This document shows positions 33,446-42,347 of a stretch of DNA of 64,000 nucleotides, in pieces. Origin of the DNA: JALOLG01 sp963776935 (GTDB lineage Bacteria; Actinomycetota; Acidimicrobiia; Acidimicrobiales; Ilumatobacteraceae). The position numbers and the translations under genes are program-made. Below the pieces are notes generated by a model that did no database searches, was not told the DNA's origin, and was given only the letters and a program-made list of their open reading frames with translations. The stretch is from assembly GCA_963776935.1 (NCBI GenBank), contig CAVZOP010000002.1, positions 682,001 through 746,000 on the forward strand. Reading direction: 5' to 3'. Every line of letters begins with the position of its first letter. Position 1 is the first letter of the stretch.

Positions 33446-33894
33446 GCGTCGGGGTGGGGGACCGGGCACCGGAGTTCACGCTGCCTGGCACCGGTGATCG
33501 CGAGTACTCGCTGAGCGACTTCGCCGGACGCCCGCTCGTGCTCGTGTTCTACCCCGGAGACGACACGCCGGTGTGCACGAAGCAGCTCAACGCGTACAAC
33601 GACGGCCTCGACCAGTTCGCCGAGCTCGACGCCCAGGTGGTGGGCATCTCCGCCCAGGACGTCGTCAGCCACGAGAAGTTCTCCGGCAAGCACGGCTTCG
33701 CGTTCCCGCTCCTCGCCGACACCGACAAGGTCGTCGCCGGGCGCTACGGCACGCTCGGGCCGATCGGGTTCCCCCGCCGCAGCGTGTTCATCATCGACGG
33801 CGGTGGCGTGATCCGCTACGCCCACCGGGCGATCGCCGGCCTCACCTACCGCCCGGTCGCCGAGCTCCTCGAAGCCCTCCGCGAGCTCGACTGA
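33442..33894 (+). CDS. bcp: Peroxiredoxin, BCP/PrxQ type, apparently 1-Cys
   Basis: Thiol peroxidase, 150 residues. Thioredoxin fold with GDRAPEFTLPG start and the peroxidatic Cys in GDDTPVCTKQ (about residue 46). The resolving Cys that most BCP proteins carry five residues later is replaced (CTKQLNAY), so it is a 1-Cys enzyme or needs an external thiol such as mycothiol (mshC is in this window; inference). ATG 33442 overlaps the yebC stop. A copy of the 43-nt palindromic element begins 7 nt after the stop. No other Cys is visible in the chain. Confidence 0.88.
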   Translation: MSVGVGDRAPEFTLPGTGDREYSLSDFAGRPLVLVFYPGDDTPVCTKQLNAYNDGLDQFAELDAQVVGISAQDVVSHEKFSGKHGFAFPLLADTDKVVAGRYGTLGPIGFPRRSVFIIDGGGVIRYAHRAIAGLTYRPVAELLEALRELD

Positions 33895-33901
33895 TCCGGT
33901 T

Positions 33902-33944
33902 CTGTCTGCTTCATCCGGCGCCTGGGCTCATCTGAGGCAGACAG
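33902..33944 (+). repeat. 43-nt palindromic element, copy 2
   Basis: Same length and same conserved ends as the copies at 5562 and 53245, but the left arm diverges after CTGTCTGCTTCA, so the stem is shorter. It lies between bcp and ruvC, in the same orientation relative to the upstream gene as the other copies. Confidence 0.72.
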
Positions 33945-33990
33945 TTCGGCGGGAGGGGCGGGGATCACCGGCGGGGCGGGGAGGATCGAC

Positions 33991-33996
33991 TATCCT
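33991..33996 (+). promoter_or_regulatory. -10 box TATCCT before ruvC
   Basis: Ends 8 nt before GTG 34005; starts the ruvCAB transcript. An identical box precedes apt at 42574. Confidence 0.45.
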
Positions 33997-34004
33997 ACGA
34001 ACCT

Positions 34005-34580
34005 GTGTTCGTCCCCGCCCGTGCTGACGGCACCGTGCGCGTGCTCGGCATCGACCCCGGTCTCACCCGTTGCGGCTTCGCGGTGCTCGACGGTCGTGGA
34101 CCGGGCGCGGCGGTGGCCGTCTCGCTCGGCGTGATCCGCACCCCGGCCGGCGATCCGTTGCCCGGCCGGCTGGCCACCTTGCGCGGCGAGCTGGCGGCGT
34201 TGCTCGTCGAGTTCGAGCCCGACGCCGTTGCCGTCGAGCAGATCTTCTTCCAGGTCAACGTCCGCACCGCGATGAGTGTCGCCCAGGTGAGCGGTCTGGC
34301 GCTCGCCGAAGCCGCCGCCCGCGGATGCGAGGTGGTGCAGTACACACCGAACCAAGTCAAGGATGCGGTGGCCGGCTGGGGTGGGGCCGGCAAGGAGCAG
34401 GTGCAGAAGATGGTGCAGGCCCGACTCGGCCTCGCCCACCGGCCGCAACCCGCCGACGCCGCCGACGCCGCGGCGCTGGCGTTGTGCCACCTCGCCTCGG
34501 CACCGATGCGTCGCAGCGTCGCTGCTGCCGTTGCCGCCGCCGCTGGAGGTCGCGTCGCAGGCGGGAGCCCGGCGAAGTGA
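34005..34580 (+). CDS. ruvC: Holliday junction endonuclease RuvC
   Basis: Dimeric resolvase that nicks Holliday junctions. 191 residues. The acidic catalytic residues are in VLGIDPGLTRCGFAVLD (Asp about 17), VAVEQIFFQVN (Glu about 77) and ADAADAAALALCH (Asp pair about 150). The GTG start adds about ten residues to the usual N-terminus, supported by the promoter 8 nt upstream. The stop overlaps the ruvA GTG. First gene of ruvC-ruvA-ruvB. Confidence 0.95.
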   Translation: MFVPARADGTVRVLGIDPGLTRCGFAVLDGRGPGAAVAVSLGVIRTPAGDPLPGRLATLRGELAALLVEFEPDAVAVEQIFFQVNVRTAMSVAQVSGLALAEAAARGCEVVQYTPNQVKDAVAGWGGAGKEQVQKMVQARLGLAHRPQPADAADAAALALCHLASAPMRRSVAAAVAAAAGGRVAGGSPAK

Positions 34581-35164
34581 TCGGCTCGCTGCGCGGCGTC
34601 GTGCTCGAACGGGCCCTCGACGGCACCGTGCTCATCGAGGTCGGCGGAGTCGGGTACCAAGTCGTCGTCTCGCCGCGAGTGCTCGCCGAGCTCGAACCGT
34701 CGAGCAACGCCTTCTTGTACGTCCACCATCACATCCGCGAGGACGCCCAGACGCTGTACGGGTTCCTCGCCCGCGACGAGCGAGCCACGTTCCAGGTGTT
34801 GATCGCGACGCACGGGGTCGGCCCCGCGCTGGCGATGGCGGTCCTCGCCACCCATCCGCCAACGGCCCTCGTCGACATCGTCGCCGGCGGCGACGTGGCG
34901 GCCCTGACGCTCGTCCCCGGCGTCGGTCGCAAGACGGCCGAGCGGCTGCTGATCGAGCTCAAGAGCCGGTTGTCGGTGCCGGTGCTCGACGCGGGTGGAT
35001 CGACCTCGGGCGGGTCGGTCGTCGGCGACGTCCGTGAAGCGCTGGCCGGGCTCGGCTACGGCTTCGACGAGATCCGCGACGCGCTGCGCGAGTTGCCGGC
35101 CTCCGACGACGCGGCGACGCTGCTGCGCGACGCGCTCAAGCTGTTGGGGGCCGGACGTGCGTGA
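34577..35164 (+). CDS. ruvA: Holliday junction branch migration protein RuvA
   Basis: Tetrameric junction-binding protein guiding RuvB. 195 residues. N-terminal OB-fold (MIGSLRG-type start, here VIGSLRGVVLER), two helix-hairpin-helix motifs (ATHGVGPALAMAVL and LVPGVGRKTAERLLIELK), a short linker and the C-terminal RuvB-binding three-helix domain (VREALAGLGYGFDEIRDAL). GTG 34577 overlaps the ruvC TGA. The ruvB GTG lies inside its last codons, so the three genes are tightly coupled. Confidence 0.95.
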   Translation: MIGSLRGVVLERALDGTVLIEVGGVGYQVVVSPRVLAELEPSSNAFLYVHHHIREDAQTLYGFLARDERATFQVLIATHGVGPALAMAVLATHPPTALVDIVAGGDVAALTLVPGVGRKTAERLLIELKSRLSVPVLDAGGSTSGGSVVGDVREALAGLGYGFDEIRDALRELPASDDAATLLRDALKLLGAGRA

Positions 35165-36191
35165 CGAGTTCCTCGACCCGGGCATCGGCAACGACGCCGA
35201 GGAGGTCGTCGACGTCGGCTTGCGGCCCCGTGCGCTCGCCGAGTTCGTTGGTCAGCGCGAGCTCAAGGAGCATCTGGCGATCGTGCTCGAAGCCGCCCGC
35301 AACCGGGGCCAGGCCGTCGACCACCTGCTCTTCGCCGGCCCTCCCGGGCTCGGCAAGACCACGCTCGCCGGCATCGTCGCCACCGAGATGGGCGTGCACC
35401 TGCACATCACGTCCGGCCCCGCGCTCGAACGGGCGGGCGATCTGGCCGCGATCCTCACCAAGCTCGACGACGGCGATGTGCTTTTCATCGACGAGATCCA
35501 CCGCCTCTCGCGCGCCGTCGAGGAGATCCTCTATCCAGCGATGGAGGACTTCCAGCTCGACATCGTCGTCGGCAAGGGTCCGGCCGCGTCGAGCATCCGA
35601 TTGACGCTGCCGCGCTTCACGCTCGTGGGCGCCACCACTCGCACCGGGATGATCACCGGTCCGTTGCGCGACCGCTTCGGGCTCGTCGCCCGGCTCGACT
35701 ACTACGACGACGACGAGTTGCAGCAGATCGTGGTGCGCGCCGGTGGGATCCTCGACGTGACGATCGACGAGGCCGGCGCATGGGAGATCGCGCGTCGATC
35801 GCGCGGCACGCCGCGCATCGCCAACCGGCTGCTCCGCCGGGTCCGCGACTTCGCCGAGGTTCGCGCCGACGGCGAGGTCACCGCCGACATCGCCCGCGAC
35901 GGGCTGGCACTGTTCGGGGTCGACGACCTCGGCCTCGACAAGATCGACCGGGCGATCCTGAACGCCCTGTGCCGCCAGTTCGGGGGTGGACCGGTCGGCC
36001 TCTCGACGCTCGCGATCAGCATCGGTGAGCTGGCCGAGACCGTGGAGGACGTGTACGAACCGTTCCTCATCCAGCAGGGCATGCTGGCCCGCACGCCCCG
36101 CGGGCGGGTCGCGCTCCCTGCGGCCTACAGCCACGTCGGGCTCGTCGCGCCCGAGCGCGGCACCGGCCCCCAGCCCGGGCTGTTCGACTGA
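35157..36191 (+). CDS. ruvB: Holliday junction branch migration ATPase RuvB
   Basis: AAA+ hexameric motor driving branch migration. 344 residues. Walker A GPPGLGKTT at about 62-70, Walker B LFIDEIHRL at about 110, sensor ATTRTGMITGPLRDRFG, sensor 2 SRGTPRIANRLLRRVRDF, and the C-terminal winged helix ending YSHVGL. GTG 35157 is the start; it overlaps the ruvA 3' end and places the conserved GLRPRALAEFVGQ segment normally. After the stop an 11-bp direct repeat (CTGTTCGACTG at 36180 and 36197) spans the gene end; a convergent hydrolase gene follows. Confidence 0.96.
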   Translation: MRDEFLDPGIGNDAEEVVDVGLRPRALAEFVGQRELKEHLAIVLEAARNRGQAVDHLLFAGPPGLGKTTLAGIVATEMGVHLHITSGPALERAGDLAAILTKLDDGDVLFIDEIHRLSRAVEEILYPAMEDFQLDIVVGKGPAASSIRLTLPRFTLVGATTRTGMITGPLRDRFGLVARLDYYDDDELQQIVVRAGGILDVTIDEAGAWEIARRSRGTPRIANRLLRRVRDFAEVRADGEVTADIARDGLALFGVDDLGLDKIDRAILNALCRQFGGGPVGLSTLAISIGELAETVEDVYEPFLIQQGMLARTPRGRVALPAAYSHVGLVAPERGTGPQPGLFD

Positions 36192-36210
36192 CCGGACTGT
36201 TCGACTGGGC

Positions 36211-36924
36211 TCAGGCCGCGGCGGGCACCGGCAGGTGCTCGCCCAGGAACGCCATCGTCTTCGACCAGGCAGCCTTGGCCGCCGCCTCGTTGTAGAACAT
36301 CGCGCTCTCGTGGTTGTCGAACGCATGACCGGCGGCCTCGACGTTGAGCACGAAGCCGGGCCGGCCGGCGAGCGCCGCCCCGACGGCATCGACCCCGTCG
36401 GCGGGAATGAAGTCGTCCGTGCCGCCGAAGTGGAACAGCGTCGGACACTTCACGTTGCCGATCTGGTCGATCATCGACGGGACCCCCGAGCCGTAGTAGC
36501 TCACACAGACGCTCGGCGCGTCGGCGGCGGCGACGGCCCAGGCGAGCGTCCCGCCGAGGCAGAACCCGATCACACCAGGGGTCCCCGACACTGCCTCGAG
36601 CTCACCGAGGGTGGAGACGGCGGCGACGCAGTCGGCCACCGCACTGGCCATCTCGAGCTTGCCCATCGCCTCGAACGAGGCGGTGAGGCCGGCCGCGTCG
36701 TGGTCCTGCTCCCAGCCCGGCGCGAACCGCCAGAACACGTCCGGCGCGCCGACGACATATCCGGCGGCGGCGAGGCGTTCGGCGACGGCGCGGATGTAGG
36801 CCCCGACCCCGAAGATCTCCTGGAACAGCACGAGGCCCGGCCCGGAGCCCGACTCCGGCACCCACACGTGCATGTTCATGTTGCCGATGTCGCACGGCAC
36901 GGCGATGGTCGTTGGAGCGGTCAC
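36211..36924 (-). CDS. Dienelactone-hydrolase-family protein
   Basis: Alpha/beta hydrolase, 237 residues. The nucleophile is Cys in GFCLGGT (about residue 117), the acid Asp in FGGTDDFIP and the His in AAGHAFDN, the Cys-Asp-His triad of dienelactone hydrolases. No signal peptide. Natural substrate unknown; many actinobacterial members are uncharacterised housekeeping esterases. GTG 36924 start with a minus-strand CAGGAT box 7 nt upstream. Convergent with ruvB (19 bp apart), divergent from queA. Confidence 0.88.
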   Translation of the reverse strand: MTAPTTIAVPCDIGNMNMHVWVPESGSGPGLVLFQEIFGVGAYIRAVAERLAAAGYVVGAPDVFWRFAPGWEQDHDAAGLTASFEAMGKLEMASAVADCVAAVSTLGELEAVSGTPGVIGFCLGGTLAWAVAAADAPSVCVSYYGSGVPSMIDQIGNVKCPTLFHFGGTDDFIPADGVDAVGAALAGRPGFVLNVEAAGHAFDNHESAMFYNEAAAKAAWSKTMAFLGEHLPVPAAA

Positions 36925-36992
36925 GGGCGGAATCCTGGCACAGTCTCCGAATCCCTCCGGCGGCTCCCTCTCGATCCGCCGGCAGGCTCCCG

Positions 36993-36998
36993 TAGCGT
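36993..36998 (+). promoter_or_regulatory. -10 box TAGCGT before queA
   Basis: Ends 8 nt before GTG 37007 and so helps choose that GTG over a longer in-frame start inside the divergent hydrolase gene. Leaderless pattern. Confidence 0.45.
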
Positions 36999-37006
36999 GT
37001 CGCAGC

Positions 37007-38029
37007 GTGCGGCTGGAGGAATTCGACTACGACCTGCCGGCCGATCGCATCGCCCAGGAGCCCATCGAACCGCGGGACGCCGCCCGACTGCTCGTCGATC
37101 GGGGTTCGGCGAAGCCCGATCACCGCACGGTGCGCGACCTCCCCGAGCTCCTCCGCCCCGGTGACCTGCTGGTCGTCAACGAGACGAAGGTGATCCCGGC
37201 TCGCCTGCGTCTCGCCCGCCGTACCGGCGGAGCGGCCGAGGTGCTGCTGCTCGAGCCGACCGATGGTGCCCGCCGGACGTGGGAGGCGCTCGTGCGCCCG
37301 GCCCGCAAGCTGCGCCCGGGCGAGGTGCTGCTGGCCGCGACGGGGGAGGAGATCGTCGCCATCGGTGAGCGCAACGCCGGCGGCGACACGTTCACGGTCG
37401 AACTGCTCGGGCCCGTCGATGCGCTCGAACTGCTCGACCGCCACGGTGAGATGCCGCTGCCGCCCTACATCACCAGGCGGCTCGACGCACCCGACCGCTA
37501 CCAGACCGTGTACGCCAGGGAGCCGGGCTCGGCGGCCGCGCCCACGGCCGGACTGCACTTCACCCCCGAGCTGTTCGACCGCCTCGCCGCGCGTGGGATC
37601 GACCACGCCGCGGTCGAGCTGGTCGTCGGGCTCGACACGTTCCAGCCGGTGAGCGAACCGGACCCGCTCGACCACCGCATGCACTCCGAGCGCTATCACG
37701 TGCCCGCCGACACCTACGAGCGTTGCCGGGCGGCGAGACGCGTCGTCGCCGTCGGGACCACCGCCGTGCGAGCGCTCGAAACGGCGGCCGTCACCGGCCG
37801 GATGAGCGGCCGTACGGAGCTGTTCATCACTCGTGGGTTCGACTGGCAGCTCGTCGATCTGATGATGACCAACTTCCACCTGCCGCGCACGACGCTGTTG
37901 ATGATGATCGACGCGTTCGTCGGCCGGCGCTGGCGCGACCTCTATCGCACCGCCCTCGACGACAACTACCGCTTCTTGTCGTTCGGCGATGCGATGCTGC
38001 TCGACCGCTCCGCACTCGATCAGACATAA
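37007..38029 (+). CDS. queA: S-adenosylmethionine:tRNA ribosyltransferase-isomerase QueA
   Basis: Makes epoxyqueuosine from preQ1-tRNA using the ribosyl part of SAM. 340 residues. Family blocks: FDYDLPADRIAQEPIEPRDAARLL, LLVVNETKVIPARL, PLPPYI, TAGLHFT, and VGTTAVRALETAA with LMMTNFHLPRTTLLMM. GTG 37007 follows a TAGCGT box. tgt, the preceding enzyme in the pathway, follows after 11 bp. Queuosine genes are absent from mycobacteria, which helps place this genome outside that group. Confidence 0.95.
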   Translation: MRLEEFDYDLPADRIAQEPIEPRDAARLLVDRGSAKPDHRTVRDLPELLRPGDLLVVNETKVIPARLRLARRTGGAAEVLLLEPTDGARRTWEALVRPARKLRPGEVLLAATGEEIVAIGERNAGGDTFTVELLGPVDALELLDRHGEMPLPPYITRRLDAPDRYQTVYAREPGSAAAPTAGLHFTPELFDRLAARGIDHAAVELVVGLDTFQPVSEPDPLDHRMHSERYHVPADTYERCRAARRVVAVGTTAVRALETAAVTGRMSGRTELFITRGFDWQLVDLMMTNFHLPRTTLLMMIDAFVGRRWRDLYRTALDDNYRFLSFGDAMLLDRSALDQT

Positions 38030-38040
38030 CCTCGCCGCTC

Positions 38041-39139
38041 ATGCATCCCGTCTCGTTCGCTGCGGCCGCGAACGACGGCCCGGCCCGTACCGGGACCGCC
38101 ACGACATCACGGGGCACCTACCGCACGCCCTGCTTCATGCCGGTCGGAACCCGAGGGGCGATCAAGTACCTCGAGCGCGACCGACTACGAACGGCTCGGC
38201 ATCGAGATCGTGCTCGGGAACACGTACCACCTGATGCTGCGTCCCGGCGCCGATGTCGTCGCCCGCCTCGGCGGCCTCGGTCGGTTCGCCGGCTGGCGGG
38301 GACTGACGCTCACCGACTCCGGCGGCTTCCAGGTGTTCTCGCTCTCGCCGGCGGTCGACGACGACGGCGTCACGTTCAAGAGCACGTACGACGGCTCGAT
38401 GCACCGCTTCACCCCGGAAGGGGCGGTCGCGACCCAGGAGCTGCTCGGCGCCGACATCCAGATGGTGCTCGACGTGTGCCCACCGCTCCCGAGCACGCCC
38501 GACGTCGTACGCCTGGCGGTCGAGCGCACCGCCGGCTGGGCAGCTCGCGCCCGTGCCGCCCACCGACGTGCCGATCAGGCCCTGTTCGGGATCGTGCAGG
38601 GCGGCACCGACCCCGGGTTGCGGGCCGAGAGCGCGCGTCGGACGGTCGAGCTCGACTTCGACGGCTACGGCATCGGGGGGCTCTCGGTCGGCGAAACACG
38701 AGACGAGATGCTCCCTGCCCTGGCCGCCGCCCTTGCCCACCTGCCACCCGACCGACCGAGGTACTTGATGGGGGTCGGTGACCCGGCCGCGCTCGTCGAG
38801 GCGGTCGGCCTCGGCGTCGACCAGTTCGACTGCGTGATGCAGACCCGCCTCGGCCGGCACGGCACGGCGCTCACATCGGCCGGAAAGGTGCAGGTGAAGG
38901 CGGTTCGGAACGCCGAGAGTGACGAGCCGATCGACGTGAGCTGTCCATGCGAGGTGTGCGGGCGGCACTCGCGTGGCTATCTCCGCCACCTGTTCCAGGT
39001 GGGCGAGCCGACGGCCGCCCGGCTCCTGAGCGTTCACAACCTGGCGTGGACCCTGCACCTGATGGCGCGGATGCGAACCGCGATCGAGGAGGGGTCGTTC
39101 GCCTGCCTGCGTTCCGAGGTGCTGTCTGTGTGGGGATAG
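38041..39139 (+). CDS. tgt: tRNA-guanine transglycosylase (one apparent frameshift)
   Basis: Swaps guanine-34 of certain tRNAs for preQ1. About 365 residues. The nucleophile Asp is in the DQFDCVMQTRLGRHGTA segment and the general-acid Asp in LTDSGGFQVFSL; the zinc site is CPCEVCGRHSRGYLRHLF plus a later His. Frame changes near 38171-38175; dropping one G joins …AIKYL with SATDYERLGIEIVLGNTYHL. ATG 38041 is used, 11 bp after queA, although no Shine-Dalgarno is visible. Forms an operon with queA. Both halves are typical, so an intact gene is assumed. Confidence 0.9.
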
Positions 39140-39146
39140 CCGTCGA

Positions 39147-39152
39147 TAGGAT
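39147..39152 (+). promoter_or_regulatory. -10 box TAGGAT before yajC
   Basis: Ends 11 nt before ATG 39164; starts the yajC-secD-secF unit. Confidence 0.42.
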
Positions 39153-39163
39153 TCCGCGCCGCT

Positions 39164-39538
39164 ATGCACTTCCTGTCGATCCTTGCCAGCAGCGACGACT
39201 CGAGCGGTTCACCGCTGCCGTCCCTCATCCTTCTGGCGCTCATCCCGCTCGCGCTCTACTTCTTCATGATCCGCCCCCAACGGCGGCGCGTGCGCGATCA
39301 GCAAGCCCTGCAACGGTCGATCGGGGTCGGCGACGAGGTGGTCACCACCTCGGGGATCTTCGGGTTCATCACGGGCGAGGAGGGCGACAAGTTCTGGCTC
39401 GAGATCGACGACGACGTGCAGATCCGCATCGCCCGTGCCGCGATCCAGAACAAGATCGACCCGACCGCCGCGGTCACCCCGGTCGAGCCAGCTGCCAAGA
39501 ACGACGACGACGACGCTGAGAAGTCCGAAAACTCGTGA
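39164..39538 (+). CDS. yajC: Preprotein translocase accessory subunit YajC
   Basis: 124 residues. One transmembrane helix (LILLALIPLALYFFMIRPQRRR) and the small cytoplasmic YajC domain (IGVGDEVVTTSGIFGFITGEEGDKFWLEI), followed by an acidic tail. Partner of SecDF in the Sec translocon. The stop overlaps the secD GTG (GTGA), so yajC-secD-secF are coupled. Confidence 0.94.
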   Translation: MHFLSILASSDDSSGSPLPSLILLALIPLALYFFMIRPQRRRVRDQQALQRSIGVGDEVVTTSGIFGFITGEEGDKFWLEIDDDVQIRIARAAIQNKIDPTAAVTPVEPAAKNDDDDAEKSENS

Positions 39539-41136
39539 AGCGTTCCCGTCTCTGGGCCTCGTTGCTCGGAATCGTCTTCATCTCCGCGACGCTGCTCGTC
39601 GTCAACCTGGCGCTGGGGAACACGCCGGTTCTCGGCCTCGACCTGCGCGGCGGGGTCTCGGTGATCCTCGCCTCGACCGAGGGCGCCGGCGACGAGGACC
39701 TCATCGTGATCAGGGACCTGATCCGCGACGAGCTCGAGCAGCGCGGCATCGCCGAGCCCGATGTCCGCGTCGAGGGCTCGAACGTGATCGTCGACCTTCC
39801 GGGGGTCAAGGACCAACAGGACGCGCTCGATGCCGTCGACATCGCCGGCATCGTCTCGCTCCGCCCGGTTCTCCAGTGCGCGGTGACCGGCGATACGTCG
39901 ACCACGGTCGGCGAGGGTGGAAGCACGGTCCCGACGTCGTCCACTGCGGTGGACTCGTCGACCCCGACGACGGTTGCGGCGTCGACCACCGAGCCGGTGA
40001 CCACCGACACCGCGACCGCGGCGACGCCGGCGGGGTTCCGCAGTGCGGCCCCACCGACGGACGCGCCGACGACCACCACGACGGCAACGACTGTCACCAC
40101 GACGACCGCGGTCCCCGGCTCCGAGCCGACCACGACCGCGGTGCCGGTCGTCGACCCGAACGACCCGGCGGCACCGAGCAGCCAGGAGATCCTCCCGGTC
40201 CGCGGCGACACCGGCGAGGTCTGCATCGTCGGTCCGTCGGGAGGGAGCGGGGAGGTGTTCGAGCGCGGCAGCGCCGAACCATCGCTCGATCAGGTCGGCG
40301 CCTGGGGTGTGACCGTGAACCTGCGCAGCGACGGTGAGGCGGCGTGGAACCTGCTCGCGTCGCAGTGCAACCAGGGGACCAGCTCGTGCCCGTCGCGGCA
40401 GTTGGCGATCGTGCTCGACGACATCATCCAGTCGGCGCCCATCGTCAACGAGCCGTTCTTCTCCGGTTCGGTACAGATCACCGGCGACTTCAGTGAGAGC
40501 GAAGCGCGATCGCTGGCGCGGGTGCTCAACCGTGGCGCGTTCCCGGTGAACGTCGAGGCCCAATCCGTGCAGACGGTCTCGCCGACGCTCGGTGGTGACT
40601 CGCTCGAGGCCGCCGTGATCTCCGGGATCGTGGGCGCAGTCATCATCGTGTTGTTCATGATCGTCTACTACCGCAAGCTCGCCGTCATCATCATCGCCGG
40701 CCTCATCGTGTGGGGGATGGCGGTGTACGTCGCCGCCGCGCTCGTGTCGCAATGGACGAACTACGCGTTCACGTTGGCCGGTGCGACCGGCATCATCGTC
40801 GCCGTCGGCGTGACGGTCGACAGCTACGTCGTGTTCTTCGAACGACTGAAGGACGAGGCCCGCGCCGGTCGCTCCCTCCGCAATGCCGCGCCGCGCGCGT
40901 TCACGTTGACGTGGCGCACCATCGTCTCGGCCGATGTCGTCGCCTTCCTCGGGTCGGCGATCCTGTTCTGGTTGAGCGTCGGGTCGGTCAAGGGATTCGC
41001 GCTCTACCTCGGGCTCACGACGATCTGCGACATGCTGGTCTGCTACTTCTTCACGCGCCCGGCAGTCTTCCTGGTGGCCCGCAGCGGCTGGTTCGACGAC
41101 GGGCCGGCGCTGGGCCTCGGAGTGGCAACGGCATGA
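39535..41136 (+). CDS. secD: Protein translocase subunit SecD with a Thr-rich insertion
   Basis: Proton-driven accessory subunit of the Sec translocon, 533 residues. TM1 is at the N-terminus (LWASLLGIVFISATLLVVNLALG), then the outer P1 domain (LGLDLRGGVSVILAS), then after residue about 340 five membrane helices with the RND-type GVTVDSYVVFFERLKDEARAG motif (usually GVNIDANVLIFERI). Residues about 117-218 are a Thr/Ser/Pro-rich low-complexity segment inserted in the external domain, in the head region. GTG 39535 overlaps yajC; the stop overlaps secF. Intact frame. Confidence 0.94.
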   Translation: MKRSRLWASLLGIVFISATLLVVNLALGNTPVLGLDLRGGVSVILASTEGAGDEDLIVIRDLIRDELEQRGIAEPDVRVEGSNVIVDLPGVKDQQDALDAVDIAGIVSLRPVLQCAVTGDTSTTVGEGGSTVPTSSTAVDSSTPTTVAASTTEPVTTDTATAATPAGFRSAAPPTDAPTTTTTATTVTTTTAVPGSEPTTTAVPVVDPNDPAAPSSQEILPVRGDTGEVCIVGPSGGSGEVFERGSAEPSLDQVGAWGVTVNLRSDGEAAWNLLASQCNQGTSSCPSRQLAIVLDDIIQSAPIVNEPFFSGSVQITGDFSESEARSLARVLNRGAFPVNVEAQSVQTVSPTLGGDSLEAAVISGIVGAVIIVLFMIVYYRKLAVIIIAGLIVWGMAVYVAAALVSQWTNYAFTLAGATGIIVAVGVTVDSYVVFFERLKDEARAGRSLRNAAPRAFTLTWRTIVSADVVAFLGSAILFWLSVGSVKGFALYLGLTTICDMLVCYFFTRPAVFLVARSGWFDDGPALGLGVATA

Positions 41137-42347
41137 CTGACACACGCGCCCCACGCGTCGATCCGACGGTCCGTCAGAAGACGCCCATCGCCCCGACCGG
41201 GCTGGGCCGGCTCTACCGCGGCCAGACGTCGATCGACTTCTACGGCAAGCGGAACATCGGGTTCGTCCTCTCTGGCGTGTTGCTCGTGCTCACCGTCTTC
41301 TCGCTGTCGACACAGGGACTGAACCTCGGCATCGACTTCGAGGGCGGCATCGTCTGGGACGTGCCGGCGTCGTCGTTCACGATCGAGGACGCCGAAGCCA
41401 TCCTGCGCGACAACGGGATCGACCCGAACGAAGCACAGATCCAAGAGCGCGGTTCCGACAGCGGCGACCTGATCAAGATCCAGGTCGCTGACCAGCCGGC
41501 CGACGTCCGTGAGCAGCTGCGCACGGAGTTCGCCGAAGCCGCCGCCGTGAGCGGCAACGAGATCAGCGTCAACTCGGTGAGCTCCACCTGGGGCCGTGAG
41601 ATCACCGAGAAGGCAGTGCGGGCGCTCGTCATCTTCCTGGTCGTCGTCGCAGTGTTCATCTCGATCCGGTTCGAGTGGCGGGTGGCGCTCGCATCGATCA
41701 TCGCCATGGTGCACGACGTGGCGATCAGCGTCGGCATCTACTCGTTGTTCGGCTTCGTCGTCACCCCCGAGACCGTGATCGCGTTCTTGACCATTCTCGG
41801 CTACTCGTTGTACGACTCGATCGTCGTGTTCGACCGGGTCCGCGAGAACGAGGCCCGCTTCGCCGCCCACAAGGCGCCGTACGCCGACGTCATCAACGTG
41901 TCGATGAACCAGGTGTTGATGCGTTCGCTGAACACCAGCATCTCGTCGGTCATCCCGGTGTTGTCGCTGCTGATCGTCGGGGCCGGCATCCTCGGAGCGG
42001 AGACGCTGAGCGACTTCGCGATCGCGTTGCTGGTTGGCATGATCACCGGCGCCTACTCGTCGATCTTCATCGCCGTGCCGCTGCTGGCCATCTTCAAGCA
42101 GCGCGACCCGAAATGGCCCACTCGCGGTGCCGAGCGGACGTCCGGTGAGACGCTCCGCGACCTCGTCGTCGGTGGATCGCCCGGGGCCACCAAGCGCGCC
42201 CGCGGCGCCGCCCCGAGCGTGGCGGCGACGGCGACCAGCGACGCGACAGCGGTGACCACGACTGACGACGACGGCGACGGCGACACCGGAGCGTCTGTTG
42301 ACGCACCCCGCGTCCACGCAGAAGCGCCGCTGACACCGGGCCGGTAA
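41133..42347 (+). CDS. secF: Protein translocase subunit SecF
   Basis: 404 residues. TM1 (IGFVLSGVLLVLTVFSL), external P domain starting at GLNLGIDFEGGIVWDV, then five helices with the conserved FLTILGYSLYDSIVVFDRVRENE and LNTSISSVIPVLSLL motifs. The C-terminal about 65 residues are a charged Asp/Thr-rich cytoplasmic tail. ATG 41133 overlaps the secD stop (ATGA). Its TAA lies within the first few bases of the tandem hairpin repeat that fills the gap to apt, so the repeat array begins exactly at the gene's end. Confidence 0.94.
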   Translation: MTDTRAPRVDPTVRQKTPIAPTGLGRLYRGQTSIDFYGKRNIGFVLSGVLLVLTVFSLSTQGLNLGIDFEGGIVWDVPASSFTIEDAEAILRDNGIDPNEAQIQERGSDSGDLIKIQVADQPADVREQLRTEFAEAAAVSGNEISVNSVSSTWGREITEKAVRALVIFLVVVAVFISIRFEWRVALASIIAMVHDVAISVGIYSLFGFVVTPETVIAFLTILGYSLYDSIVVFDRVRENEARFAAHKAPYADVINVSMNQVLMRSLNTSISSVIPVLSLLIVGAGILGAETLSDFAIALLVGMITGAYSSIFIAVPLLAIFKQRDPKWPTRGAERTSGETLRDLVVGGSPGATKRARGAAPSVAATATSDATAVTTTDDDGDGDTGASVDAPRVHAEAPLTPGR

